Part shown: positions 23,561-32,453 of the stretch, one piece after another
Numbering within the stretch: position 1 is the stretch's first letter
Layout: every line of letters begins with the position of its first letter
Source: Lachnospiraceae bacterium
GTDB lineage: Bacteria; Bacillota; Clostridia; Lachnospirales; Lachnospiraceae
DNA length: 37,820 nt
Assembly: GCA_014804645.1 (NCBI GenBank)
Contig: JAAUZI010000073.1
Span: 1 to 37,820 of the forward strand
Reading direction: 5' to 3'
Translations under genes and position numbers: made by a program
Notes under the pieces: generated by a model
Told to the model about the DNA's origin: nothing
Databases searched by the model: none
Seen by the model: only the letters and a program-made list of their open reading frames with translations

Positions 23561-26009
23561 AGAGTTTTGCGCGGGGCGATATATCCTGCTGGACGGAGCC
23601 ACAGGCTCCAACCTGATTAAGAGGGGAATGCCTTCCGGAGTGTGCCCGGAGCAGTGGATTTTGGAGCATCCCCAAGCGCTGGTAGAGCTGCAGAAAAGCT
23701 ATGTGGAGGCGGGAACCGACATTCTGTATGCCCCCACCTTTACGGCAAACCGCATAAAGCTGGAAGAGTATGGCCTGGCGGAGCGGCAGGAGGAGATGAT
23801 AAATGGCTTGGTGGCCCTGTCCAGGCAGGCGGCAGAGAGCGGGAATGTCCTGGTGGCCGGAGATCTGACCATGACAGGACAGCAGCTGCGGCCCATGGGC
23901 AATATGGAGCTGGAGACCCTGATTGAGGTGTACAGAGAACAAATCCGGCTGATGGAGAGCGCCGGAGTGGACTTGCTGGTGGTGGAGACCATGATGAGTC
24001 TGGGGGAGACCCGGGCGGCTTTGATCGCAGCCAGGGAAGTCACAGGATTGCCGGTGATGGTGACCATGACCTTTGAGGCGGACGGGCGCACCCTCTTTGG
24101 CACGGACGCTCGGACGGCGGCCATCGTGCTGGAGAGCCTAGGGGCGGATGCCATAGGGGTGAACTGTTCCACCGGCCCGGCGAAGATGAGAGAGATAGTG
24201 GAAGAAATGGCCCAGGTCAGCAGTCTGCCCCTGATAGCCAAGCCCAATGCGGGCCTGCCTGCGGTGAATGAACAGGGACAAACAGTCTATGACATGGACA
24301 GCGACACTTTTGTGGCGGAGATGGAGGAGTTGGTGGCGGCGGGAGCCGTGATTCTGGGGGGCTGCTGTGGAACAGATCCCACCTATATTGCAGGACTCAG
24401 GCGCCTGGTGCAGGGGCGGACGCCCACGCAGCGCGCCAGACGGCCCGAGGGCATCCGCTATCTGACCAGCGAGCGGCAGACCGTGGCCTTTGGCCTGGAG
24501 GACCCCTTTATGATCGTGGGAGAGCGGATCAATCCCACCGGCAAGAAAAAGCTCCAGGAGCAGCTTAGGGCCGGCTGTATGGATATGGTGCTGCAGTTTG
24601 CCCAGGAACAGGATGCCTGCGGGGCCTCCATCCTGGATGTGAATATGGGGATGAGCGGCATTGACGAGAAAGCCATGATGCTGCAGGTGCTGGAGGAGGT
24701 GCAGGGGGTCACTAATCTGCCCCTGTCCTTGGATTCCAGCCATGTGGAAGTGCTGGAGGCAGCGCTTCGCCATTACCCTGGGCGGGCGCTGGTGAATTCC
24801 GTTTCCTATGAGACGGAGAAATTTGAAAGACTCCTGCCCATCGTGCAGAAGTATGGAGCCATGTTTATTCTGCTGCCCCTGTCGGACGAGGGGCTGCCTA
24901 AGGATCTGGAGGAAAAAAAGCAGATCATTGATCGGATCGTGACCCGTGCGCTTGAACTGGGCATGCGCAGGGAGGATATTGTGGTGGACGGCCTGGTGGC
25001 TACCATCGGCGCCAACAAGCAGGCGGGGCTGGAGACACTGGAGACCATCCGCTACTGTAAGGACCAGGGACTGGCTACCATATGCGGACTGTCCAATATC
25101 TCCTTCGGTATGCCCGCCAGACCCTATGTGAACACGGCCTTCTTGACATTGGCTATCTACGAGGGTCTGACCATGGCCATCGCCAATCCCTCCCAGGAGA
25201 TGCTGGTCTGCGGGGCTCTGGCCACGGATATGCTGAAGGTTAAAAGAGATTCGGATCTGCGATATATCAATTATGCCTCCCAGCTGCAGCCGGTGTCAGG
25301 CAGCGCGCCCGCCAAGAATTCCGGTCAAAGCAACGGTGGCACTGCGGCGGTTTCGGAGCCTCAAACCTATCTGGAACGGATTACGGACGCCGTGTTAAAG
25401 GGCAACCGCAGCGGCATTGCCGCCCTGACGGCGGAGGCGGTGTCAGCGGGAGAGGACCCGGGAAAGCTGCTGAACGAGGGGCTGCTGCCCGCCATAGGCA
25501 GAGTGGGGGATCTGTTTGAGAAGAAGAAATATTTCCTGCCCCAGCTGATCGCCAGCGCGGAGGCCATGAAGAATGCCATCGAGGTGCTGGAACCACATTT
25601 GCTGAAGGAGCAGGACGGGGACTCCATGCCGGTGGTAGTTATAGCCACCGTGGAGGGGGATATTCACGACATCGGCAAGAACCTGGTGGCGCTGATGCTG
25701 AAAAACTACGGTTTCAAGGTGGTAGACCTGGGCAAGGATGTGCCGAAGGAGACTATTGTTCAGGCGGCACGGGAACACCACGCGGATATCATAGCCCTGT
25801 CGGCCCTTATGACAACCACCATGCAGCGGATGCGGGAGGTAATATCCTTTGCCAGGCAGGAGGGAATCACCGCCAAAATCATGATTGGCGGCGCTGTGAT
25901 TACTCAGGAATACGCGGATGAGATACATGCGGACGGCTATTCCAAGGATGCAGCGGAGGCGGTGAAACTGGCCCGGCGTCTGCTGGGTATGATGAACGCT
26001 GAAGAGTAG
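23541..26009 (+). CDS. metH: Cobalamin-dependent methionine synthase, short form without reactivation domain
   Basis: Transfers methyl from 5-methyl-THF via cobalamin to homocysteine, giving methionine. It has 822 residues. Homocysteine-binding barrel 1-290 with zinc ligands Cys209 (VNCSTGP), Cys275 and Cys276 (GGCCGTDPTY). Pterin-binding barrel about 325-575, starting FMIVGERINPTGKKKL and including LSLDSSHVEVLEAAL. A Ser/Gly/Ala-rich linker follows (about 585-605). Then the cobalamin cap (about 610-690) and the Rossmann B12 domain with EGDIHDIGKN (lower ligand His709). The C-terminal AdoMet/flavodoxin reactivation domain of the 1227-residue Escherichia coli enzyme is missing and is not encoded next to it. 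AAAGAGGA precedes the ATG; it overlaps sulP by 20 bp. Confidence 0.93.
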   Translation: MTKQQFREFCAGRYILLDGATGSNLIKRGMPSGVCPEQWILEHPQALVELQKSYVEAGTDILYAPTFTANRIKLEEYGLAERQEEMINGLVALSRQAAESGNVLVAGDLTMTGQQLRPMGNMELETLIEVYREQIRLMESAGVDLLVVETMMSLGETRAALIAAREVTGLPVMVTMTFEADGRTLFGTDARTAAIVLESLGADAIGVNCSTGPAKMREIVEEMAQVSSLPLIAKPNAGLPAVNEQGQTVYDMDSDTFVAEMEELVAAGAVILGGCCGTDPTYIAGLRRLVQGRTPTQRARRPEGIRYLTSERQTVAFGLEDPFMIVGERINPTGKKKLQEQLRAGCMDMVLQFAQEQDACGASILDVNMGMSGIDEKAMMLQVLEEVQGVTNLPLSLDSSHVEVLEAALRHYPGRALVNSVSYETEKFERLLPIVQKYGAMFILLPLSDEGLPKDLEEKKQIIDRIVTRALELGMRREDIVVDGLVATIGANKQAGLETLETIRYCKDQGLATICGLSNISFGMPARPYVNTAFLTLAIYEGLTMAIANPSQEMLVCGALATDMLKVKRDSDLRYINYASQLQPVSGSAPAKNSGQSNGGTAAVSEPQTYLERITDAVLKGNRSGIAALTAEAVSAGEDPGKLLNEGLLPAIGRVGDLFEKKKYFLPQLIASAEAMKNAIEVLEPHLLKEQDGDSMPVVVIATVEGDIHDIGKNLVALMLKNYGFKVVDLGKDVPKETIVQAAREHHADIIALSALMTTTMQRMREVISFARQEGITAKIMIGGAVITQEYADEIHADGYSKDAAEAVKLARRLLGMMNAEE

Positions 26010-26071
26010 AATGTGTTCTTCAATAACGCAATAGTCGTTCTGCAAATTAGGAATTAGGTTAAATCCTTGAC

Positions 26072-26100
26072 TTGTATATCACAATTCCCTGTGTTAAAAT
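26072..26100 (+). promoter_or_regulatory. Promoter of the ilvB operon
   Basis: TTGTAT (26072-26077), a 17-bp spacer and TAAAAT (26095-26100), preceded by TGT as an extended -10. A TTGACT at 26067-26072 overlaps but is too far from the -10. The predicted leader is only about 40 nt, too short for a T-box or peptide attenuator. Confidence 0.5.
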
Positions 26101-26145
26101 AGGCGGAACAGCAAATTTTACAGGAACTCTATATAGGAGGTTTAC

Positions 26146-27762
26146 ATGATAGGTGCAGATGCCATAATCAAATGTTTGGAGGAGGAGGGCGTAAAGTATG
26201 TGTTCGGCTACCCCGGCGTAGCCATATGTCCCTTTTACAATAGTATCCTGCAGTCGGAGATTCTGACCATATTGATCCGCACGGAGCAGAATGCGGCCCA
26301 TGCGGCCAGCGGTATGGCCCGGCTTACGGGCAGGCCCGGCGTCTGTGCCGTCACCAGCGGCCCCGGTGCGACCAATGTGATCACCGGAATCGCCACAGCC
26401 TTTGCGGACAGCATCCCTCTGGTGTGCATCACCGGGCAGGTACATACGGATCTGCTGGGCAGTGATTCCTTTCAGGAGGCGGATATCACAGGCGCGGTGG
26501 AGTCCTTTGTCAAATACAGCTACCTGGTCAAAAATGTGAATGACATTCCCCGGATTTTCAAGGAGGCTTTTCATATCGCCAACACCGGCCGCAGAGGGCC
26601 AGTGCTGATTGATATTCCCATTGATATCCAGAATGCGCCGATAAGCAAGTTCCAATACCCGGAGGAGGTCAATATGCGCACCTATAAGCCCACAGTCAAG
26701 GGCCATGCGGTGCAGATCAAGAAGGTGATCAAGGAGCTGGAGAAAGCGAAACGCCCCATCATCTGCGTGGGCGGCGGCGTATTGCTCAGCGAGGCCAGAG
26801 ACGAGCTGCGGGAATTCGCGGAAAAGTACCGTGTACCGGTGGTGTCCACCATGATGGGCATCAGCGTCATGCCCACGGAGCATCCTCTGTACTTCGGCAT
26901 GGTGGGCAACCACGGCAAGGCATATGCCAACAAGGCCATGAACGAGTCGGATTTGTTGATTATGGCAGGGGCCAGGGTGGCGGACCGGGCGGTGAGCCAG
27001 CCGGATCTGATTACCAGAGACAAGGTGCTGGTGCATATTGACGTGGACCCGGCGGAGATCGGCAAGAACGCAGGCCCCACCATACCGCTTGTAGGAGACG
27101 TGAAACATATCTTCCAGGATTTTGCCAAGGAGGAGTTTTCCTGTGAACATGAGGAGTGGATTCGGACCCTGGCGCAGTACCGGGATACCTTGGTGGCAAA
27201 GAGGAGTCCCAATCCGGCCTATGTGGACCCGGCTGCCTTTATCGCCCGGCTGTCCGAGAAAATGGCTCCCGATGCAGTGTATGTGGCGGATGTAGGGCAG
27301 AACCAGATCTGGTCCTGCAGCTATCATATCGTGAAAAACGGACGATTTTTGACCTCCGGCGGGATGGGCACCATGGGCTATTCGATACCGGCGGCCATGG
27401 GCGCAAAGCTGGCGGATATGGGGCGTCAGGTCATTGCCGTGTGCGGCGACGGATCCTTTCAGATGTCCATGATGGAGTTGGCTACCATGAGCCAGTACCG
27501 GATTCCGGTGAAAATCATTGTGCTGAAGAACGGCTATCTGGGGATGGTGAGGGAATATCAACACTATACTTACAAGGACAATTACTCGGTGGTCGATCTC
27601 TCCGGCAGTCCCAGACTGGACAAGATCGCCGCGGCCTATGACATGCAGTACCAGCTGCTGGAAAATATGGACCGGGTGGAGGAAGTGCTGGACGCTTTCT
27701 TGAAAGAGGATTCTTCCGTGCTGCTGGAATGCCTGATTGATCCCATGGACCTTGTGAAGTAA
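26146..27762 (+). CDS. ilvB: Acetolactate synthase large subunit
   Basis: Thiamine-diphosphate enzyme that condenses two pyruvates to acetolactate, or pyruvate with 2-oxobutyrate to acetohydroxybutyrate, at the entry to valine, leucine and isoleucine synthesis. It has 538 residues. The N-terminal PYR domain has the cofactor-activating Glu47 (IRTEQNAAHAASGMARLTGR) and TSGPGATN. The central domain runs about 190-330. The C-terminal PP domain has GGMGTMGYSIPAAMGAKL and the TPP motif GDGSFQMSMMEL (from Gly434) with LKNGYLGMVREYQ. Where most AHAS enzymes have Trp in the MVxQW segment this one has Tyr471. AGGAGG stands just before the ATG. It is followed 12 bp later by a small-subunit gene, which supports a biosynthetic rather than catabolic role. 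Confidence 0.92.
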   Translation: MIGADAIIKCLEEEGVKYVFGYPGVAICPFYNSILQSEILTILIRTEQNAAHAASGMARLTGRPGVCAVTSGPGATNVITGIATAFADSIPLVCITGQVHTDLLGSDSFQEADITGAVESFVKYSYLVKNVNDIPRIFKEAFHIANTGRRGPVLIDIPIDIQNAPISKFQYPEEVNMRTYKPTVKGHAVQIKKVIKELEKAKRPIICVGGGVLLSEARDELREFAEKYRVPVVSTMMGISVMPTEHPLYFGMVGNHGKAYANKAMNESDLLIMAGARVADRAVSQPDLITRDKVLVHIDVDPAEIGKNAGPTIPLVGDVKHIFQDFAKEEFSCEHEEWIRTLAQYRDTLVAKRSPNPAYVDPAAFIARLSEKMAPDAVYVADVGQNQIWSCSYHIVKNGRFLTSGGMGTMGYSIPAAMGAKLADMGRQVIAVCGDGSFQMSMMELATMSQYRIPVKIIVLKNGYLGMVREYQHYTYKDNYSVVDLSGSPRLDKIAAAYDMQYQLLENMDRVEEVLDAFLKEDSSVLLECLIDPMDLVK

Positions 27763-27774
27763 GGGGGCGGATAT

Positions 27775-28266
27775 ATGAGAAAGAGAATCTATTCGGTACT
27801 GGTGGAGAACCGCTCCGGCGTGCTGGGCAAGGTGGCCGGACTTTTCGCCAGAAGGTGTTTTAATATTGATTCCCTGACTGTGGGAGAGACCGACGACCCG
27901 GAGGTATCCTGTATGACCATTGTCAGCAGTGGGGATGAGCGCACTATTGAGCAGATCGAGAAACAGTTGAATAAAAAGCTGGACGTAATCAAGGTCAAGA
28001 CCTTCGATGAGAGCCAGAGCATCAGCAGGGAACTTATGCTGGTGAAGGTGCGCCATAACAAGGGAAACCGCCGGGAGATCACGGAGATATGCGAGATCCT
28101 GCGGGCGGAGATCGTGGATATGTCCAAGCATTTTATGATGATTCAGATCTGTGATACCCCGGACAGAACCAAACTGCTTTTGACGATGCTGCAGTCCATC
28201 AGTATTGCGGAAGTAGCCCGCACCGGGACCCTTGCTCTGGCAAAATGTAGTGAGAATGATGATTAG
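27775..28266 (+). CDS. ilvN: Acetolactate synthase small (regulatory) subunit, copy 1
   Basis: A 163-residue regulatory subunit that activates IlvB and usually confers feedback inhibition by valine. The N-terminal ACT domain (1-80) has YSVLVENRSGVLGKVAGLFA (5-24), the valine-pocket region FNIDSLTVGETDDPEVSCMT and a second half starting RELMLVKVRHN. The C-terminal domain (about 85-163) ends in EVARTGTLALAKCS. It has its own GGGGGCGG-type site before the ATG at 27775 and lies 12 bp after ilvB. A second ilvN follows after 71-74 bp. Confidence 0.9.
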   Translation: MRKRIYSVLVENRSGVLGKVAGLFARRCFNIDSLTVGETDDPEVSCMTIVSSGDERTIEQIEKQLNKKLDVIKVKTFDESQSISRELMLVKVRHNKGNRREITEICEILRAEIVDMSKHFMMIQICDTPDRTKLLLTMLQSISIAEVARTGTLALAKCSENDD

Positions 28267-28268
28267 GG

Positions 28269-28297
28269 TTGACATTCGTACTTTATCTTGCTAAAAT
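28269..28297 (+). promoter_or_regulatory. Strong internal promoter between the two ilvN genes
   Basis: TTGACA (28269-28274), exactly 17 bp, TAAAAT (28292-28297): eleven of twelve bases match the sigma-A consensus. It lies 2 bp after the first ilvN stop and about 44 bp before the second ilvN start, so ilvN2 and ilvC can be transcribed independently of ilvB. Confidence 0.7.
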
Positions 28298-28340
28298 GTA
28301 GAGCGGATAAGTGCAGAAATAACGAAAGGAATTTCCTGTG

Positions 28341-28847
28341 ATGCAGAAGAGAGTATTTCAGTTGTTGGCAGACAATACATCCGGTGTGCTGAGCCGCATA
28401 TCCGGCCTGTTTTCCCGCAGGGGATACAATATTGAGAGCATTACGGCGGGCGTGACCGCCGATCCCCGTTTTTCCCGAGTCACGATTGTGACCTATGGGG
28501 ACGACGAGATTTTGGAACAGATCGAGAAACAGGTGGGCAAGCTGGTGGATGTGCGTAATATCAGGGAGCTTAAGCCTGAGGAGAGCGTCTATCGTGAGCT
28601 GGCGCTTATCAAGGTCAAGGCCGATCCCCAGCAGCGCCAGAGCATCATTGCCGTGGCGGATATCTTCAGGGCCAATATTATCGACGTATCTAAGGACAGC
28701 CTGATTATTGAACTCACCGGCAATCAGGCCAAGATAGAGGCCTTCCTCAATCTGTTGGACGGATATGAGATTCTGGAACTGGCCAGGACAGGTATTGCCG
28801 GGCTGGGCAGAGGCAGCGAGAACGTCATACATCTTGAGAATCAATAA
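28341..28847 (+). CDS. ilvN: Acetolactate synthase small (regulatory) subunit, copy 2
   Basis: A 168-residue second IlvN-family protein (IlvH-like). The ACT domain shows FQLLADNTSGVLSRISGLFS (about 5-24), RRGYNIESITAGVTADPRFS (25-44) and VTIVTYGDDE; the second half begins YRELALIKVKA, and the C-terminus ends LELARTGIAGLGRGSENVIH. It differs clearly from copy 1 and is closer to the usual IlvH pattern (RGYNIESL). The ATG at 28341 is preferred over the adjacent GTG at 28338, with AAAGGA at 28325-28330. It has its own promoter at 28269. Which copy pairs with the IlvB encoded here, or with another IlvB elsewhere, cannot be told. Confidence 0.9.
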   Translation: MQKRVFQLLADNTSGVLSRISGLFSRRGYNIESITAGVTADPRFSRVTIVTYGDDEILEQIEKQVGKLVDVRNIRELKPEESVYRELALIKVKADPQQRQSIIAVADIFRANIIDVSKDSLIIELTGNQAKIEAFLNLLDGYEILELARTGIAGLGRGSENVIHLENQ

Positions 28848-28881
28848 GTTAGCTCTAGGGACAACAACCTATCAGTTATAA

Positions 28882-29931
<1,050 letters not shown>

Positions 29932-29971
29932 GCGTACAGGAGAAGTACTGATAAGTTATCAAGCTGAACAT

Positions 29972-30017
29972 AAAAACCGTTCATGGAGCCAAATAATTGG
30001 TTCCATGGACGGTTTTT
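29972..30017. terminator. Terminator between convergent ilvC and the lipoprotein operon
   Basis: Arms 29972-29992 and 29997-30017 form a 21-bp stem with two G-U wobbles (on plus-strand RNA), a 4-nt loop, an A-run at the left base and a T-run at the right. It lies 40 bp after ilvC and 32 bp beyond the minus-strand lipoprotein stop, so it can serve both, though on the minus strand the wobbles become mismatches. Confidence 0.85.
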
Positions 30018-30048
30018 CATTACCAGAATATTCACACAAAGCTATTTT

Positions 30049-32415
30049 TCATGAACCGTTCTCATCCAGATACAGCTGTACTCTGCTCTGGATGATGTCA
30101 ATGACTGTGTCCATATCTTTGTCCCCGGCGAAGTATGGCTGCGTCTCCTCCATGACAATGGACGCTATGGCGGAATCCTCCGGCGGCATAAGGATGCATT
30201 TGTCCATGAATTCTATATAGTCTTCCACATAGGAAGTGCCATCCGGTTTGCAATTCAGACCCCGATAGACGCCTTCCCCCATATTGAAATAGGCCCAGTT
30301 GTCACCGGGATGGGCATCTTTCACACGCTCCCGGAGCACGTCCCGGCGCAGGCAGCGGTCCGGGTACAGGCGTGTCAGTTCATCTCCGTAGAGGGTGGGC
30401 AGGAACTTCTCGATCAGGTCCATATTCTCCGTGTCCTTGCTGACCACCAGAAAGTCTCTGGCATAGATCAGATTGCCGCTCCCGCCGTCGGTGGGAACGC
30501 CTACCCAGTGATAGTTCTCCGGGAACAGGGACATTTGGGTGCAGAAATTCGTAAAGCCAAAGTAATTGTCGCATGCATAGGCCAGGTATTCCCCATCCCT
30601 GACAGCGCGTGCGGCGGTATTCTCCATTTCAGGGTTTTGCTCCATAACAAAATTATTTTTGCAGTATTCCAGTAATCTGCGGAAGACCTCGCTGTCGAAA
30701 TGACAGGTTCCGGATTCCCTGTCCACAAGGGAGGACTCAATATCATACAGGGCAAACCAGCGCAGAGGTGCCGGGTCATATTTTGATATGGGGACAAGCC
30801 CTTTCAGCGTTTCGCCGGAATCGTCCGCCAATTCCAGAACATCTTCCAGACTCCAAGTATCCTGTGCCCACAGCTCGTCTGATACCAACATGCTGTAGGT
30901 AATTTGATCGGTGGTAAGCCCCATCAGTTTTCCGTCGATGGTCCCTGCGTTCCAGATACAGTCAAAGACCTGTTCCCGTGTATCCATGGGAATTACGCCG
31001 GTCAACTCGGCTAAGGCTCCCTTTTCATAGAGGGTGTACATGGTCTCGGCGGAGACAACAAACATGTCCGGAGCGTTCCCGGCCACGATGCGGTTTATCA
31101 GGTTGGTGGTATATGCGTCAAGGTCATCGCTCCCGCTGGTTTCAAAGCTGGAGATTTCGATATTTATTCCCGGATTCCTTGTGGAAAAAAGGGTTGCCGC
31201 CGCCGGTATAATCGATTCTCCCCGGGTGGCGGACACCAGTGTCAGGGTTCTGTTTTCCACAGGCGGGGTGGGAGAGAGTACAAAGATATTCTGCCTGCTG
31301 TTCAGAGGATCCATAATCACCAGGTCGCCGTTTTCACGGACTGTCATGATTTTTCTGGACTTCTCGTTGGAACTGAGCAGATTAGCCTTGCAGTCATATA
31401 TTTTTTCCCGCTCCCCGGACAGGATATTCCATTTTACGATATTGCAGGTGTCCGAAAAATAATACAGATTGCCGGCGGTGTCCATGCAGCCGCCGCACTC
31501 CAGGGCAAAGTATTTGGACTCTCCCAGGGAGCGCATTTCCCCGGCGTCATGGTCATAGATCCAGTAGGTGTTGGTTCTGGCATCCATATCTGAGAGGACG
31601 AACAGGGGGAATCCCTCCGGGGTTTTACACAGATAAGTTGGGGGAAGTTCTCCGGTACCTTTCATGTGACACAGTAGTTCCCCATTTTCGCCCAGCACCA
31701 GCAGGTTTTCATTCCAGAGCAGATAGCAGCAGCCGTCCCGGTCACACAGGATACATCCCTGACGCAAGAGATAATCTCTTGATCCCAGTTCATTCTCGAT
31801 GCCCAGGGAGGCCAGGATGGGAAGCAGATCCAGGTTCTTCTGTACGCCCTCCTCCATATGGTAGAAGAGCAGGGAGGCATAGGGAATGGGCATTTCCTCC
31901 TCCCCGAATTTGCGGAGGAGAAAGACGGCTTGCTGGTCGTCTGCCATATCCATATCCCAGGGGTAAGCGCCATCCAGGAGACCATATTCGCCCAGGTCAA
32001 GTTCCGTGGGAACACTCTGACCGGTCTGTGCGTCATAGTGATACATATAGTCTGTAACCCGCAGGTCATTGTCCTCCGCACTGCCCGATTGATATCGGTA
32101 ATTGTTGTAGATCATCCCGTCTATCGTTCCGGTATTCGTACTATGTCGCTCATCATATTCGGAACTATAAGGCGTAATCCAGTCGTCATGATATTCCATC
32201 AGATACCACTGGGTGCCGTCCTCTGTTCTCTGGGAGGCAGTCATCCGGTAGGTACTCCAGTCTATGTCTATTTTGGGAACAGGCTCCCTGGAGCCGCCAG
32301 CCTCCCCGGAGGCGTTTTCTACCCCGGCGCCGCAGCCCGTCAGAGGAATGGCGGCTGCCAGCAGGAGACTTAAGAATATGCTATATCTCTTGTACGTTTT
32401 TCTTTTATTTGTCAT
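30049..32415 (-). CDS. Tandem lipoprotein 3 of 3: propeller-like plus solute-binding-protein-like
   Basis: A 788-residue lipoprotein, signal peptide with lipobox IPLTGC (Cys28). Residues 50-390 show repeated beta-strand blocks that look like propeller blades: LLFYHMEEGVQKNLDLLP, CDRDGCCYLLWNENLLVL, YWIYDHDAGEMRSLGESKY, CMDTAGNLYYFS, VRENGDLVIMDP. From about 395 (RTLTLVSA) it resembles family 1 solute-binding proteins: NRIVAGNAPDMFVVSAETMY, WNAGTIDGKLMGLTTDQ, and the tail YFAGDKDMDTVIDIIQ then SRVQLYLDENGS. It is last in a minus-strand operon, 38 bp behind its neighbour, with GAGAGG before the ATG. No permease or ATPase genes are near, so it may be a sensor or use a shared transporter. Confidence 0.82.
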   Translation of the reverse strand: MTNKRKTYKRYSIFLSLLLAAAIPLTGCGAGVENASGEAGGSREPVPKIDIDWSTYRMTASQRTEDGTQWYLMEYHDDWITPYSSEYDERHSTNTGTIDGMIYNNYRYQSGSAEDNDLRVTDYMYHYDAQTGQSVPTELDLGEYGLLDGAYPWDMDMADDQQAVFLLRKFGEEEMPIPYASLLFYHMEEGVQKNLDLLPILASLGIENELGSRDYLLRQGCILCDRDGCCYLLWNENLLVLGENGELLCHMKGTGELPPTYLCKTPEGFPLFVLSDMDARTNTYWIYDHDAGEMRSLGESKYFALECGGCMDTAGNLYYFSDTCNIVKWNILSGEREKIYDCKANLLSSNEKSRKIMTVRENGDLVIMDPLNSRQNIFVLSPTPPVENRTLTLVSATRGESIIPAAATLFSTRNPGINIEISSFETSGSDDLDAYTTNLINRIVAGNAPDMFVVSAETMYTLYEKGALAELTGVIPMDTREQVFDCIWNAGTIDGKLMGLTTDQITYSMLVSDELWAQDTWSLEDVLELADDSGETLKGLVPISKYDPAPLRWFALYDIESSLVDRESGTCHFDSEVFRRLLEYCKNNFVMEQNPEMENTAARAVRDGEYLAYACDNYFGFTNFCTQMSLFPENYHWVGVPTDGGSGNLIYARDFLVVSKDTENMDLIEKFLPTLYGDELTRLYPDRCLRRDVLRERVKDAHPGDNWAYFNMGEGVYRGLNCKPDGTSYVEDYIEFMDKCILMPPEDSAIASIVMEETQPYFAGDKDMDTVIDIIQSRVQLYLDENGS

Positions 32416-32453
32416 ATAATACCTCTCATTTTGAGTTCTTAAGTTTCGCTTTC

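Noticed and set aside
20273..23611. Long antisense frames opposite miaB (479 codons) and sulP (580 codons)
   Set aside because: Opposite strongly identified genes and without own start signals or recognisable domains.
23541..26009. Cobalamin or SAM riboswitch controlling metH
   Set aside because: metH starts inside the SulP gene, and the short region before sulP contains only a simple inverted repeat, far too small for either riboswitch.
26010..26145. T-box or CodY control of the ilv operon
   Set aside because: The leader after the predicted promoter is only about 40 nt, with no T-box sequence or terminator. An AATTTT near the start matches only half of a CodY box.
26059..28275. Antisense open frame of 738 codons across ilvB and ilvN1
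   Set aside because: It lies exactly opposite two well-recognised genes, has no ribosome binding site or domain signature, is unusually His/Gln-rich, and results from codon bias in the real genes.
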